Source: Tritonibacter scottomollicae
GTDB taxonomy: Bacteria > Pseudomonadota > Alphaproteobacteria > Rhodobacterales > Rhodobacteraceae
Length of the DNA stretch: 64,000 nucleotides
Assembly (NCBI RefSeq): GCF_003003215.1
Contig: NZ_PVUF01000001.1
Location: 310,001-374,000, forward strand
Reading direction: 5' to 3'
The notes beneath the pieces were generated by a model, which was given only the letters and a program-made list of their open reading frames with translations, had not been told where the DNA came from and made no database searches. Position 1 is the first letter of the stretch; every line of letters starts with the position of its first letter. The translations under genes and the position numbers were made by a program. This document shows, one piece after another, positions 52,875 to 61,168 of this stretch.

Positions 52875-52925
52875 CGCCGCCACAACGGCTTCCTGACGTG
52901 GCGGACTTCATTTAGCGGAGCACAT
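52875..52925 (+). promoter_or_regulatory. SAM/SAH riboswitch upstream of metK
   Basis: A 7-bp stem CCGCCAC/GTGGCGG (52877-52883 with 52898-52904) encloses AACGGCTTCCTGAC, matching the conserved loop of the SAM/SAH class (Rfam RF01727), which is reported upstream of metK in Rhodobacterales. GGCTTC (52887-52892) can pair with GGAGC (52917-52921), which is the metK Shine-Dalgarno, ten bases before the ATG. Ligand binding would hide the ribosome-binding site and lower MetK translation. Confidence 0.85.
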
Positions 52926-52930
52926 CTCTT

Positions 52931-54112
52931 ATGAGCCGAAACAATTACACCTTCACCTCGGAGTCCGTATCCGAGGGTCACCCGGATAAGGTCTGCGACC
53001 GGATTTCCGATGCCGTCCTCGACGCGCTGATCGCCGAAGAGCCGGAGGCGCGCGTTGCCGCGGAGACCTTCGCCACCACCAATCGTGTGGTGATCGGGGG
53101 TGAGGTTGGCCTGGCGGACCAGGACAAGCTGAAGGACTACATGGGCAAGATCGACGAGATCACCCGCGCCTGCATCAAGGACATCGGCTACGAGCAGGAC
53201 AAGTTTCACCACGAAACGGTTGAGATCACCAATCTGCTGCACGAGCAATCCGCCCATATCGCACAGGGTGTCGACGCGGCTGGCGACAAGGACGAGGGGG
53301 CGGGCGACCAGGGCATCATGTTCGGCTTTGCCACCGATGAAACCGATGCGCTGATGCCTGCGCCGATCCAGTTCTCGCATGCAATTCTGCGTCGCCTTGC
53401 CGAAGTGCGCAAGAACGGCACCGAGCCGGCACTTGGTCCGGACGCCAAATCGCAGATCTCCGTGCGCTATGAAAACGGCCAACCGGTCGAGGTGTCGTCG
53501 CTGGTGCTGTCGACACAGCATCTGGACGAGACACTGACCTCTGCCGACATCCGTGCCATGGTAGAGCCGTATATTCGCGAGTCGCTGCCCGAGGGCTGGC
53601 TGACCAACAACACCGTCTGGCACGTGAACCCGACCGGAAAATTCGTGATCGGCGGTCCCGATGGTGATGCGGGCCTGACCGGGCGCAAGATCATCGTGGA
53701 CACCTATGGTGGCGCCGCACCGCATGGCGGCGGCGCGTTCTCCGGCAAAGACCCGACCAAGGTGGACCGCTCTGCAGCCTATGCCGCGCGCTACCTGGCC
53801 AAGAACATTGTGGCTGCCGGTCTTGCGCATAAATGCACGCTGCAGCTTTCGTATGCGATTGGCGTGGCTGCGCCACTGTCGATCTATGTGAACACTCATG
53901 AGACCGGTGTCGTGCCGGACGAACAGATCGAGTTTGCCGTGCGCAAATGCATGGACCTGACACCGCGCGGCATCCGCACGCATCTGGGTCTCAATAAGCC
54001 GATCTATCAGCGCACCGCCGCATACGGCCACTTTGGTCGTGCACCGGAGGACGATGGTGGCTTCTCATGGGAGCGCACTGACCTGACCGGCGCGCTGAAG
54101 GGCGCGGTCTGA
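52931..54112 (+). CDS. metK: S-adenosylmethionine synthetase
   Basis: A 393-residue methionine adenosyltransferase. [24 protein letters not shown] and [19 protein letters not shown] are the family signatures with the ATP/Mg and methionine ligands. The size matches E. coli MetK (384). It is controlled by the SAM/SAH riboswitch just upstream and ends with a good terminator. SAM made here serves MiaB, TrmB and the methyltransferase of the glycan operon, among others. Confidence 0.97.
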   Translation: MSRNNYTFTSESVSEGHPDKVCDRISDAVLDALIAEEPEARVAAETFATTNRVVIGGEVGLADQDKLKDYMGKIDEITRACIKDIGYEQDKFHHETVEITNLLHEQSAHIAQGVDAAGDKDEGAGDQGIMFGFATDETDALMPAPIQFSHAILRRLAEVRKNGTEPALGPDAKSQISVRYENGQPVEVSSLVLSTQHLDETLTSADIRAMVEPYIRESLPEGWLTNNTVWHVNPTGKFVIGGPDGDAGLTGRKIIVDTYGGAAPHGGGAFSGKDPTKVDRSAAYAARYLAKNIVAAGLAHKCTLQLSYAIGVAAPLSIYVNTHETGVVPDEQIEFAVRKCMDLTPRGIRTHLGLNKPIYQRTAAYGHFGRAPEDDGGFSWERTDLTGALKGAV

Positions 54113-54441
54113 AGTCGGCGCTTCAATCACGTCACGCAGAATCACGGGCGGGGGAAACCCTCGCCCGTTTTTGTATCGGCCATCTGGAGCAGATCTCGCG
54201 CAGGTCCGCCGGACTGGCCAATGCAACTGACAGGTATTGCCTGCCGTTGCGCGAGGGCAGCCCGCGCTGTCTATGACAGGGAGGCCGCGCGAGCGGGGCC
54301 GCTCATATGCTCATCGTTGCCGGCGTGGTCTCGCAGGGCCTTTCTGTTGATCTCTTTTTCTTGAACTGCAGAACGGGTTTGCTCCCTATACCCTTCGCCC
54401 GCTATTCAAGGGGGCAAAGCAGATCGGGCAAGGGGGCCAAT
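54113..54441. other. Intergenic region after metK
   Basis: 329 bases. Its left part is the metK terminator (54144-54172). The remainder has no supported gene; AAGGGGG at about 54431-54437 is the ribosome-binding site of the next gene. An upstream in-frame ATG at 54307 is not preferred because it lacks a signal peptide in register. Confidence 0.5.
54144..54172 (+). terminator. Intrinsic terminator of metK
   Basis: ACGGGCG (54144-54150) pairs with CGCCCGT (54162-54168), extended by G/C pairs around an AAA loop, followed by TTTTTG. It lies 32 bases after the metK stop. Confidence 0.88.
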
Positions 54442-55113
54442 ATGGCGATACTGGGATGCAAAACGGGGCCAGTCAGGGCGTTGCTGAGCCTCGCGGCCTT
54501 GATCTGGGCCGCGCCGGCATCGGCACTGGACGACGGGGCGGGCCGTCTGTTCGTGGATGGCAGCACGCTGTCCTTTGATACCGAGGCGGTTGCGGACGAC
54601 CAACCCGGCGAGATCGTGATTTCCGATATCGACCTGTTCCGCAGCCTTCTGCAGGAACATCCGGACGTCAGCACGCTGCAGCTTAACTCCAGCGGTGGCA
54701 GCATTTACGCCAGTTCTGAAATCGCGTGGATCGTATCGGATTATGGTCTGAACACGCAGGTGGATGGTGAATGCGTCAGTGCCTGTGTCGACGTGTTCCT
54801 CGCAGGCGCGCGTCGCGAAATGACGCTGGGCTCGAAGATTGGATTTCATCGCCGTTCCTGGTCGCCGCAGGCGGTAGAAGGCTACTATGAAGATCTGCGC
54901 GAAAGCCGTGGCTGGGCCACACCGTTCGTCTTTGGATCCTGGATCTACACCGACACGCAGCGCGAAATGTTTGAATACCTCAGCTACATGGTCGACAACG
55001 GTGTAGAGCCGGGGTTTGCGATCCAGACGTTGCAGGTAGACTCGGGTGACGAATGGTATCCCACCCGCATGCAGCTGATCGAGGCAGGGGTGTTGCGTGA
55101 CGAAGCGCCCTGA
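54442..55113 (+). CDS. Periplasmic ClpP-fold (COG3904-like) protein
   Basis: A 223-residue exported protein. A signal peptide (LLSLAALIWAAPASA) is followed by a ClpP/crotonase-like core: LQLNSSGGSIYASSEIAWIV (oxyanion-hole glycine pair), CVSACVDVFLAGARR (Ser in the nucleophile position, flanked by cysteines) and LGSKIGFHRRSW (His). This is the layout of predicted periplasmic ClpP-like proteins. The cysteines could form a disulphide. The start at 54442 has AAGGGGG upstream. Substrate and role are unknown; it sits between metK and trmB. Confidence 0.75.
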   Translation: MAILGCKTGPVRALLSLAALIWAAPASALDDGAGRLFVDGSTLSFDTEAVADDQPGEIVISDIDLFRSLLQEHPDVSTLQLNSSGGSIYASSEIAWIVSDYGLNTQVDGECVSACVDVFLAGARREMTLGSKIGFHRRSWSPQAVEGYYEDLRESRGWATPFVFGSWIYTDTQREMFEYLSYMVDNGVEPGFAIQTLQVDSGDEWYPTRMQLIEAGVLRDEAP

Positions 55114-55175
55114 GCGCACCGATCGGGGCCATCTGCGCTGCCAGCCGCAGGCGGGGCAGGGGGGAGGCTATCGCA

Positions 55176-55553
55176 ATGTATGAACAACGGCATGTGCCGC
55201 CGCTCTCGCGCCCTCGCTTTCTGCGCCGCCTGTGGTGGCATGTCCTGACTGCGGTCATGCTGCTGGCCGTTTCGGTCTTTGCAGGTGCCGTGGCGCTGAT
55301 GCATCTTGAGACGCTGCCCTTGTCCGAGGCGGTCCTGCATGCAAGCACGCTGATCAGTGGGTTGGGACTGGCCGAGATGCCCCGGACGGGAGCGGGGCGT
55401 CTCTTCACCAGTCTGTTCGCGCTCTACAGCGGGTTCGTGGCTTTGGCTGTGTCCGGGATCATGATTGCGCCGGTGGCGCATCGTATGCTGCATTGTTTTC
55501 ATTGGGACGGCGAGGATACCATGGGATCACGCCGCACCGGGCCGTCCGACTGA
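55176..55553 (+). CDS. Small two-TM membrane protein resembling a degenerate K+ channel pore
   Basis: A 125-residue membrane protein. TM1 is WWHVLTAVMLLAVSVFAGAV, then LSEAVLHASTLISGLGLAEMP reads like a pore helix and filter with ISGLGLAE where TVGYGD is expected, then GRLFTSLFALYSGFVALAVSG is TM2. The positions of the GRLF motif after the filter and of TM2 match 2TM potassium channels. With a non-canonical filter the ion selectivity is doubtful. It could be a distant or inactive member. It follows the ClpP-like gene by 62 bases. Confidence 0.6.
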   Translation: MYEQRHVPPLSRPRFLRRLWWHVLTAVMLLAVSVFAGAVALMHLETLPLSEAVLHASTLISGLGLAEMPRTGAGRLFTSLFALYSGFVALAVSGIMIAPVAHRMLHCFHWDGEDTMGSRRTGPSD

Positions 55554-55669
55554 GCGTCGCCGGTGTCGCGCCGCTTGACCTTCGCGGCTTACTGCGGCAG
55601 AGGGGGGCGCCTTGCGTGGCCGTCGATGGCGCGTATTTCAGTGAGTTTACCAGAGGAAACCCGCCCCAG

Positions 55670-56437
55670 ATGTCCGATGACAACGCCCGCACTGCTTTCA
55701 CAGAGGTTGGAACCGGCCTTGATGCTGAGGGCAAACATGCCTCTGGTGCGCCTTGGCGGAACTTCTATGGCCGCTTCAAGGGCAAGCAGCTGAAGCCAAA
55801 TCAGGTGCGCGACCTTGATGAGATGCTGCCCGGTCTGAGCCCGGGTGCGGTGGGGTGGGATGAAAACCCCGACCGGCTTCCGCTCGGTCTTGAGGCGCTG
55901 TTTGGCGGGCGTGACGTCTGGCTTGAGGTTGGCTTTGGCGGTGGCGAGCATCTGGTGCATCAGGCCACGGCAAATCCGGACGTGGGCATCATTGGCGCGG
56001 AGCCCTATGTGAACGGCATCGCCATGCTTCTGGGCAAGCTGCGCAAGTCATCGGTCGAAAATGTGCGTGTTCACCCGGGCGACGCGCGGGATCTGATGGA
56101 TGTATTGCCCGCGCAGAGCCTGTCGCGTGCCTTCCTGCTCTATCCGGACCCTTGGCCAAAGGCGCGTCACCACCGGCGCCGGTTTGTGACCCAAGAGCAT
56201 TTGGCGCCGCTGGCCCGTGCTCTGAAGCCCGGCGCGATCTTCCGCGTGGCGACGGATATTCCCGACTATGTGCGCCAGACGCTGGAAGAGGTGCCGCAGG
56301 CCGGATTCGAATGGCTGGCTGAGGGGCCGACCGACTGGCGCCAGCCATGGCAGGACTGGATTTCGACCCGCTACGAACAAAAGGCCCTGCGTGAGGGGCG
56401 CACGCCGCACTACCTCACCTTCCGCCGCACGGGGTGA
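55670..56437 (+). CDS. trmB: tRNA (guanine-N7-)-methyltransferase
   Basis: A 255-residue SAM-dependent enzyme that makes m7G46 in tRNA. WLEVGFGGGEHLVHQA is motif I, GAEPYVNGIA the second strand, and LLYPDPWPKARHHRRRFV the TrmB-specific catalytic PDPWPK region. The C-terminal TRYE segment (ISTRYEQKA) is the family end. The start at 55670 begins at the family N terminus, with AGAGGAA thirteen bases ahead. It shares the miaB-metK neighbourhood as in other alphaproteobacteria. Confidence 0.95.
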   Translation: MSDDNARTAFTEVGTGLDAEGKHASGAPWRNFYGRFKGKQLKPNQVRDLDEMLPGLSPGAVGWDENPDRLPLGLEALFGGRDVWLEVGFGGGEHLVHQATANPDVGIIGAEPYVNGIAMLLGKLRKSSVENVRVHPGDARDLMDVLPAQSLSRAFLLYPDPWPKARHHRRRFVTQEHLAPLARALKPGAIFRVATDIPDYVRQTLEEVPQAGFEWLAEGPTDWRQPWQDWISTRYEQKALREGRTPHYLTFRRTG

Positions 56438-56552
56438 GTGCGCGCCGTTCGAAACCGTTCGGCCATCGCCAACGGGAGAGCTGTGCCGCAAAGAGGGGAG
56501 CTTCCCGCACGTCTAATCTGCATTGGAAATGCAGCCTGGCCCCTTGGGCCCG

Positions 56553-56579
56553 GCAGGCCGCGCCAGAGGCGCGGCCTGC
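56553..56579. repeat. Perfect GC palindrome, 12-bp arms
   Basis: Arms 56553-56564 and 56568-56579 are complementary with an AGA loop. It lies in the 275-base gap between trmB and aroA. No U-tract follows. It belongs to the long GC palindromes of the window. Confidence 0.7.
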
Positions 56580-56712
56580 GTCACCGCACTCTACAAGGGC
56601 GCGTGCGCCCCTCAAGAGGCGGCCAGACGGTCGGGCAAGGCGCGCTTGGTGATGGACGACAGCGCCGTCTTGCGCTAACAGCCTTGCGACCGACTGAGAA
56701 GAGGAACCGCCC

Positions 56713-58065
56713 ATGTCCGGACACGGCACGCCCATTCCGATGACCTCCCGCCGCGCCAGCCCGCTCAAGGGCGAGGCCCATGTGCCCGGCGACAAGTCGA
56801 TCTCGCACCGTTCGTTGATCCTTGGTGCCATGGCCGTGGGCGAGACAAGAATTTCAGGCCTGCTCGAAGGCGAGGACGTGCTGGATACCGCCAAGGCGAT
56901 GCAGGCCTTTGGTGCCGAGGTCACCAACCACGGCGGCGGCGAATGGTCCGTTTTCGGGGTTGGTGTCGGCGGCTTTGCCGAGCCGGAGAATGTCATCGAC
57001 TGCGGCAACTCCGGCACCGGCGTGCGGCTGATCATGGGCGCCATGGCAACCTCGCCGATCACCGTGACCTTCACCGGCGATGCCTCGCTGAACAAGCGTC
57101 CTATGGCGCGAGTGACCGATCCGCTGGCGCTGTTCGGAACCCAATCCGTAGGCCGCGAAGGGGGTCGCCTGCCGATGACCATCGTCGGCGCCGCAGAGCC
57201 GGTGCCGGTGCGCTACGAGGTACCGGTGCCCTCGGCGCAGGTGAAATCGGCGGTGCTGCTCGCCGGGCTGAATGCACCGGGCAAGACCGTGGTGATCGAA
57301 CGCGAGGCCACCCGCGATCACTCCGAACGTATGCTGGCGGGCTTTGGTGCCGAGATCACCACCGAGGACACCGACGAAGGTCGCGTCATCACCCTCACCG
57401 GTCAGCCCGAATTGCAGCCGCAGGTGATCGCTGTGCCGCGCGACCCCTCTTCCGCCGCCTTCCCGGTTTGCGCCGCGCTGGTCACCCCCGGCTCGGACGT
57501 GCTGGTGCCGGGCATCGGCCTCAACCCCACCCGCGCGGGCCTGTTTTACACGCTGCAGGATATGGGAGCGGATCTCACCTTCGAGAACCCACGTGAAGAA
57601 GGCGGCGAGCCGGTGGCCGATCTGCGGGCCAAATACTCCCCCGACATGACAGGCATCGACGTGCCGCCCGAGCGCGCGGCCTCGATGATCGACGAATATC
57701 CGGTGCTCTCCGTCGTGGCCTCTTTCGCAACCGGCACCACCATGATGGCGGGGGTGAAGGAATTGCGCGTCAAGGAAAGCGACCGCATCGACGCCATGGC
57801 CCGCGGGTTGCGCGCCAATGGCGTCACCGTCGAGGAGGGCGCGGACTGGTGGAGTGTCGAGGGCTGTGGCCCGGATGGCGTCAAGGGCGGCGCCACCTGC
57901 GAGAGCTTCCTCGACCACCGGATCGCCATGTCGTTCATGGTGATGGGCATGGGCGCGCAGGCGCCGGTCTCGGTGGACGATGGTGGCCCGATCGCCACAT
58001 CCTTCCCGATCTTCGAACGCCTGATGGGCGATCTTGGCGCCCACATCAGCCGCGACAACACCTGA
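56713..58065 (+). CDS. aroA: 3-phosphoshikimate 1-carboxyvinyltransferase (EPSP synthase)
   Basis: A 450-residue EPSP synthase, sixth step of the shikimate pathway. [34 protein letters not shown] and [14 protein letters not shown] are the conserved substrate-binding blocks. The variant pattern at GNSGTGVRL (the Ala-to-Gly position relevant to glyphosate binding reads NSGTG rather than NAGTA) is typical of class II enzymes. GAAGAGGA lies nine bases before the ATG. cmk follows after 96 bases. Confidence 0.96.
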   Translation: MSGHGTPIPMTSRRASPLKGEAHVPGDKSISHRSLILGAMAVGETRISGLLEGEDVLDTAKAMQAFGAEVTNHGGGEWSVFGVGVGGFAEPENVIDCGNSGTGVRLIMGAMATSPITVTFTGDASLNKRPMARVTDPLALFGTQSVGREGGRLPMTIVGAAEPVPVRYEVPVPSAQVKSAVLLAGLNAPGKTVVIEREATRDHSERMLAGFGAEITTEDTDEGRVITLTGQPELQPQVIAVPRDPSSAAFPVCAALVTPGSDVLVPGIGLNPTRAGLFYTLQDMGADLTFENPREEGGEPVADLRAKYSPDMTGIDVPPERAASMIDEYPVLSVVASFATGTTMMAGVKELRVKESDRIDAMARGLRANGVTVEEGADWWSVEGCGPDGVKGGATCESFLDHRIAMSFMVMGMGAQAPVSVDDGGPIATSFPIFERLMGDLGAHISRDNT

Positions 58066-58068
58066 GCC

Positions 58069-58132
58069 CTTTCATCTTTTCAGAAATATCTCGGGGGTGA
58101 GCGCCTTTGGCGCGAGGGGGCAGCGCCCCCTG
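58069..58132 (-). repeat. Dispersed hairpin-plus-core repeat, copy D (inverted)
   Basis: On the minus strand this reads GGGGGC hairpin, GGCGC hairpin, CACCCCCGAGATATTT and GAAAAGATGAAA, the same order as copy B (44531-44602). It occupies most of the aroA-cmk gap. Confidence 0.75.
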
Positions 58133-58161
58133 TGACCAGACCAGCCACAAGGAGAGACACC

Positions 58162-58773
58162 ATGGCCTTTACCATTGCGATCGACGGTCCCGCGGCGGCG
58201 GGCAAGGGCACCATTTCCAAGGCGGTGTCGGATCATTTCGGCTATGGGCATCTGGACACCGGTCTGCTGTACCGCGTGGTCGGCGCGCGTATGCTGGACG
58301 GAGCGGAGCCGGTCGCGGCTGCCGAAGCTCTTGAGGTCGTGGATCTGGAGCGCGACGACCTGCGCACCGCCGAGGTGGCGCAAGCCGCATCCAAGGTGGC
58401 GGTGATCGCCGGGGTGCGTGCCGCTCTGGTGGACTTTCAGCGTGCCTTTGCCCGTCGCTCCGGCGGCGCGGTCATGGACGGGCGCGACATCGGCACGGTG
58501 ATCTGCCCGGAGGCGGAGGTGAAGCTCTTCGTGACCGCCAGCGCCGAGGTGCGCGCCACGCGGCGGTTCCTGGAACTGACCGGCAAGGGCAGCATCATCA
58601 CGCTCGAGGAGGTGCTGGCGGATGTCCGCGCCCGTGACGAGCGTGACATGAACCGCGCCGAGGCGCCCTTGAAGCCGGCAGAGGATGCCGTGACCATCGA
58701 CACCAGCAGCCTGAGCATTGAAGAGGCCATCGGCCAGGCCGTTGCGGTTGTCGAAGCCCGTCAAAAAGGCTGA
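58162..58773 (+). CDS. cmk: (d)CMP kinase
   Basis: A 203-residue cytidylate kinase. [17 protein letters not shown] is the P-loop, [12 protein letters not shown] the CMP-binding region, and [15 protein letters not shown] the next conserved block. The start at 58162 is preceded by AAGGAGA; an earlier ATG at 58132 lacks a fold. In many bacteria rpsA follows directly, but here three other genes intervene. A terminator lies at 58804. Confidence 0.95.
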   Translation: MAFTIAIDGPAAAGKGTISKAVSDHFGYGHLDTGLLYRVVGARMLDGAEPVAAAEALEVVDLERDDLRTAEVAQAASKVAVIAGVRAALVDFQRAFARRSGGAVMDGRDIGTVICPEAEVKLFVTASAEVRATRRFLELTGKGSIITLEEVLADVRARDERDMNRAEAPLKPAEDAVTIDTSSLSIEEAIGQAVAVVEARQKG

Positions 58774-58803
58774 TGTCCCGTAACGAATGGCATGAGGCCT
58801 GAG

Positions 58804-58834
58804 CGGCGTCCCAGGCGGGGCGCCGTTGTTTTTT
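58804..58834 (+). terminator. Intrinsic terminator of cmk
   Basis: A 9-bp stem CGGCGTCCC/GGGGCGCCG (58804-58812 with 58817-58825, one G-U pair) with loop AGGC is followed by TTGTTTTTT. It begins 30 bases after the cmk stop. Confidence 0.85.
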
Positions 58835-58886
58835 CACGATCTGTAGGGGCAGGGGTTGCAGTCGTAGGCTTCGATGTCTACCTAAG

Positions 58887-58926
58887 TCTCGACGTCGAGA
58901 TAAAATAACTTGAACGATCCGGTTCA
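58887..58926 (+). promoter_or_regulatory. Two palindromes upstream of the nitroreductase gene
   Basis: TCTCGACGTCGAGA (58887-58900) is a perfect 14-base palindrome of the kind bound by MarR-type regulators. Just downstream, TGAAC (58911-58915) and GTTCA (58922-58926) form a second inverted repeat around GATCCG, extended outward by ATAAC.../GTTAT. Both lie 46-85 bases before the ATG, a promoter-proximal position. Confidence 0.55.
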
Positions 58927-58971
58927 GTTATTAAATGACTGCATGCGAGACACACTGAAAGGACCTTCCCG

Positions 58972-59601
58972 ATGTTTCTGGATAAGCTGAACTGGCGCTA
59001 TGCTGCCAAGAAGATGGACCCTGCCAAACCCGTGCCGGAAGACAAGGTCGCCCGGATCGTCGAGGCGATCCGCATGGCTCCCACCTCCAGCGGCGTGCAG
59101 CCGTTCGAGCTCTTCGTGATCCGCAACACCGCTCTGCGCGAGGCGATTCGGCCCGTGGCCTGGGATCAGGCGCAGATCACCGACGGCTCGCATCTGTTGG
59201 TCTTTGCCGCCTGGGACAATTACACCGAGGCGCGCATCGATGCGGTGGTCGAGCAGATGGTGGCAGAACGTGGCGATTCCGACATGCTGCAGGGCTATTT
59301 CGCCAACCTCAAGGAGATGCTGTTGCCGCGCTCGGCAGAGGTGAACCACGCCCATGCCTCCCATCAGGCCTATATCGCCTTGGGTTTCGCCCTGGCCGCA
59401 GCGGCGGAGCTTGGCGTCGACAGCACTCCGATGGAGGGGTTTGACCCCGACCAAGTGGACGAGATCCTCGACCTGAAAGCCAAGGGTCTGCGGTCCAAGG
59501 TTTTGCTGCCGCTGGGCACCCGCTCCGAAGACGGCGACTGGCTCTTGCCGATGCCGAAGGTCCGCAAATCCAAGGCGGCTCTGGTCACCGAGATCGACTG
59601 A
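58972..59601 (+). CDS. Nitroreductase family protein (NfsB-like)
   Basis: A 209-residue FMN-dependent oxidoreductase. LNWRYAAKKMD carries the N-terminal RxxxR-like FMN phosphate-binding residues, RMAPTSSGVQPFELFVI the next conserved block, and VLLPLGTRSEDGDWLLPMPKVRKSK the C-terminal FMN-contact region. Substrates may be nitroaromatics, quinones or flavins. The AAAGGACC ribosome-binding site is well placed. Two palindromes in the promoter imply regulation by a MarR- or HxlR-type protein encoded elsewhere. Confidence 0.92.
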   Translation: MFLDKLNWRYAAKKMDPAKPVPEDKVARIVEAIRMAPTSSGVQPFELFVIRNTALREAIRPVAWDQAQITDGSHLLVFAAWDNYTEARIDAVVEQMVAERGDSDMLQGYFANLKEMLLPRSAEVNHAHASHQAYIALGFALAAAAELGVDSTPMEGFDPDQVDEILDLKAKGLRSKVLLPLGTRSEDGDWLLPMPKVRKSKAALVTEID

Positions 59602-59628
59602 TCTGCGCAGTCAACGCGCGCTGATCTC

Positions 59629-59659
59629 AGGGCGGAGCCGAAAGGCTCCGCCCTTTCTT
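59629..59659 (+). terminator. Intrinsic terminator of the nitroreductase gene
   Basis: An 11-bp perfect stem AGGGCGGAGCC/GGCTCCGCCCT (59629-59639 with 59644-59654) with a GAAA tetraloop, followed by TTCTTG. It lies 28 bases after the stop, between convergent genes. Confidence 0.88.
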
Positions 59660-59689
59660 GTGGCTGGCAGTCTGTCACGCGACTTGCGT

Positions 59690-60310
59690 TCAACCGGCCT
59701 TGTTCTGGTCGAGTTGCTTTGTGTCGAACTCTGCCGAGCGCTGCGCCGAAGGGCGCGCTTCGCAGCGTTCGATCCAGGCCTTGATGGTGGGATGATCGGC
59801 GGCCTCATGACGGAACCAGATGAAGGGCGACACCATCAACAGATCGGCGCCGCTGAACGTGTCTCCCACAAGAAAGGGGGATTGCTCCAGCGCATTGACC
59901 AGACGGCTGGTCATATCCGGCACCCCCCGGAATGTGGCCTCCAGCACCGGATGCGACAACTCTGCAGCGCCGCAGACGAGGACCGGTTCGACCACATTGC
60001 CGTACCAGGCCAGCCAGCTGATATACCGCCCGCGCTGCGGATCGCCAGGGGCCGGCCCCATTCCGCCAGCGGGAAACAGGTCGGTGAGATAGAGGATGAT
60101 CGCATTCGACTCCCAGATCTCGACTCCGTCATGGACAAGCAACGGCACCTTGCCTTCGGGATGCGGGTTCGCAGGGTCTTGCCCGCCCGACCCGTCCAGC
60201 CGTGCCACATCGACGATGCGAATGTCGATCTGGGACCAGATGTCCAACTCGTCGATCAGCCGGACAATGCGCGACGACCGCGAGCGGGGCGAGTGATAGA
60301 GGGTCAGCAT
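59690..60310 (-). CDS. Glutathione S-transferase family protein
   Basis: A 206-residue GST. MLTLYHSPRSRSSRIVRLIDEL is the thioredoxin-fold start with Ser residues in the active-site position, HPEGKVPLLVHDG contains the cis-Pro, and WESNAIILYLTDLF the gamma-glutamyl-binding Glu-Ser. The C domain has FLVGDTFSGADLLM. It is divergent from the WYL-domain regulator gene, with 77 bases between starts, a pairing typical of a regulator and its target. The substrate is unknown. Confidence 0.92.
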   Translation of the reverse strand: MLTLYHSPRSRSSRIVRLIDELDIWSQIDIRIVDVARLDGSGGQDPANPHPEGKVPLLVHDGVEIWESNAIILYLTDLFPAGGMGPAPGDPQRGRYISWLAWYGNVVEPVLVCGAAELSHPVLEATFRGVPDMTSRLVNALEQSPFLVGDTFSGADLLMVSPFIWFRHEAADHPTIKAWIERCEARPSAQRSAEFDTKQLDQNKAG

Positions 60311-60366
60311 GGTGGCGACTTCCTTGTTTGGTTTGAATCGGAAGTTCGATATACAAGCAACATACT

Positions 60367-60381
60367 GTCAGTTTCCGTCAG
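60367..60381. promoter_or_regulatory. Direct GTCAG repeats in the GST/WYL divergent region
   Basis: GTCAG occurs at 60367-60371 and 60377-60381, one helical turn (10 bases) apart, just before the WYL-regulator start. Such direct repeats on one helical face are a candidate site for the regulator itself. Confidence 0.4.
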
Positions 60382-60387
60382 GAAGTC

Positions 60388-61098
60388 ATGAGCCGACCCG
60401 AACGTCTTTTCCGCTTGATGAATGCCTTGCGCGTTTTGCCCAAACCTGTGACCGCAGCCCGGCTGGCACTTGAAACCGAAGTGTCGGAACGCACCCTCTA
60501 TCGTGATATCGACAGCCTTCGGGCGAGTGGGGCCCTGATTGATGGCGCGCCGGGGCTTGGCTATACGCTGACCGAAGATCCGGCCTTGCCGCCGCAGACG
60601 TTTGACCGGATCGAGATGGAAGCGCTGGTGGTGGGCTTAAGCGACGTGCGCCAGCGCGGTGATGCGCAGCTGGCACAGGCAGCAGAATCCGCGCTTGCCA
60701 AGATCGCCGCGACCATGCCGGAGCGCTTGCAGCGTCAAATCGTTCACGCAACACATATGGTCTATCGCTATCAGGCGCCGACCACCGTGGCGCCGGATAT
60801 GTCCCGGATAAGGACGGCATGCTGGGACGAATGCGCGCTCGACATTTGTTACCAAGATGCAGCTGGCGCGATCACGCATCGGCGGGTCTATCCGCTGGCG
60901 ATCGTGTACATTGATCGGGGTGCCGCGCTACTGGCGTGGTGTTGTTTGCGGCAGGAGTTTCGAAAGTTCATGATGTGGCGGATGGAAACTGCCGAGCCGA
61001 CCGACGAGAGCTTTCGGCCAAACCGGGTCAGGTTGTTGCGTGATTATATCTCCCAGATGTCGAAGGCATACTCCGAAGATGCGCCGCGCAAAGCGTGA
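60388..61098 (+). CDS. HTH/WYL-domain (YafY-type) transcriptional regulator
   Basis: A 236-residue regulator. SRPERLFRLMNALRVLPKPVTAARLALETEVSERTLYRDIDSLR is the DeoR-like HTH_11 domain; the C-terminal WYL region is represented by HRRVYPLAIVYIDRGAALLAWCCLRQEFRKF. WYL domains bind nucleic acid or small ligands. The start at 60388 is preceded by AGGAAG. It is divergent from the GST gene and is probably its regulator. Confidence 0.92.
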   Translation: MSRPERLFRLMNALRVLPKPVTAARLALETEVSERTLYRDIDSLRASGALIDGAPGLGYTLTEDPALPPQTFDRIEMEALVVGLSDVRQRGDAQLAQAAESALAKIAATMPERLQRQIVHATHMVYRYQAPTTVAPDMSRIRTACWDECALDICYQDAAGAITHRRVYPLAIVYIDRGAALLAWCCLRQEFRKFMMWRMETAEPTDESFRPNRVRLLRDYISQMSKAYSEDAPRKA

Positions 61099-61168
61099 CA
61101 CTGTTCGAGCGTGGAGAAATGCATTCGGGGTGCTTTGCCGCCCTGCACGATGCCGGGCACGAGCCCCC

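Noticed and set aside
52875-52925. SAM-II riboswitch as the identity of the element before metK
   Set aside because: The short single stem, loop AACGGCTTCCTGAC and pairing to the Shine-Dalgarno fit the SAM/SAH class better than SAM-II.
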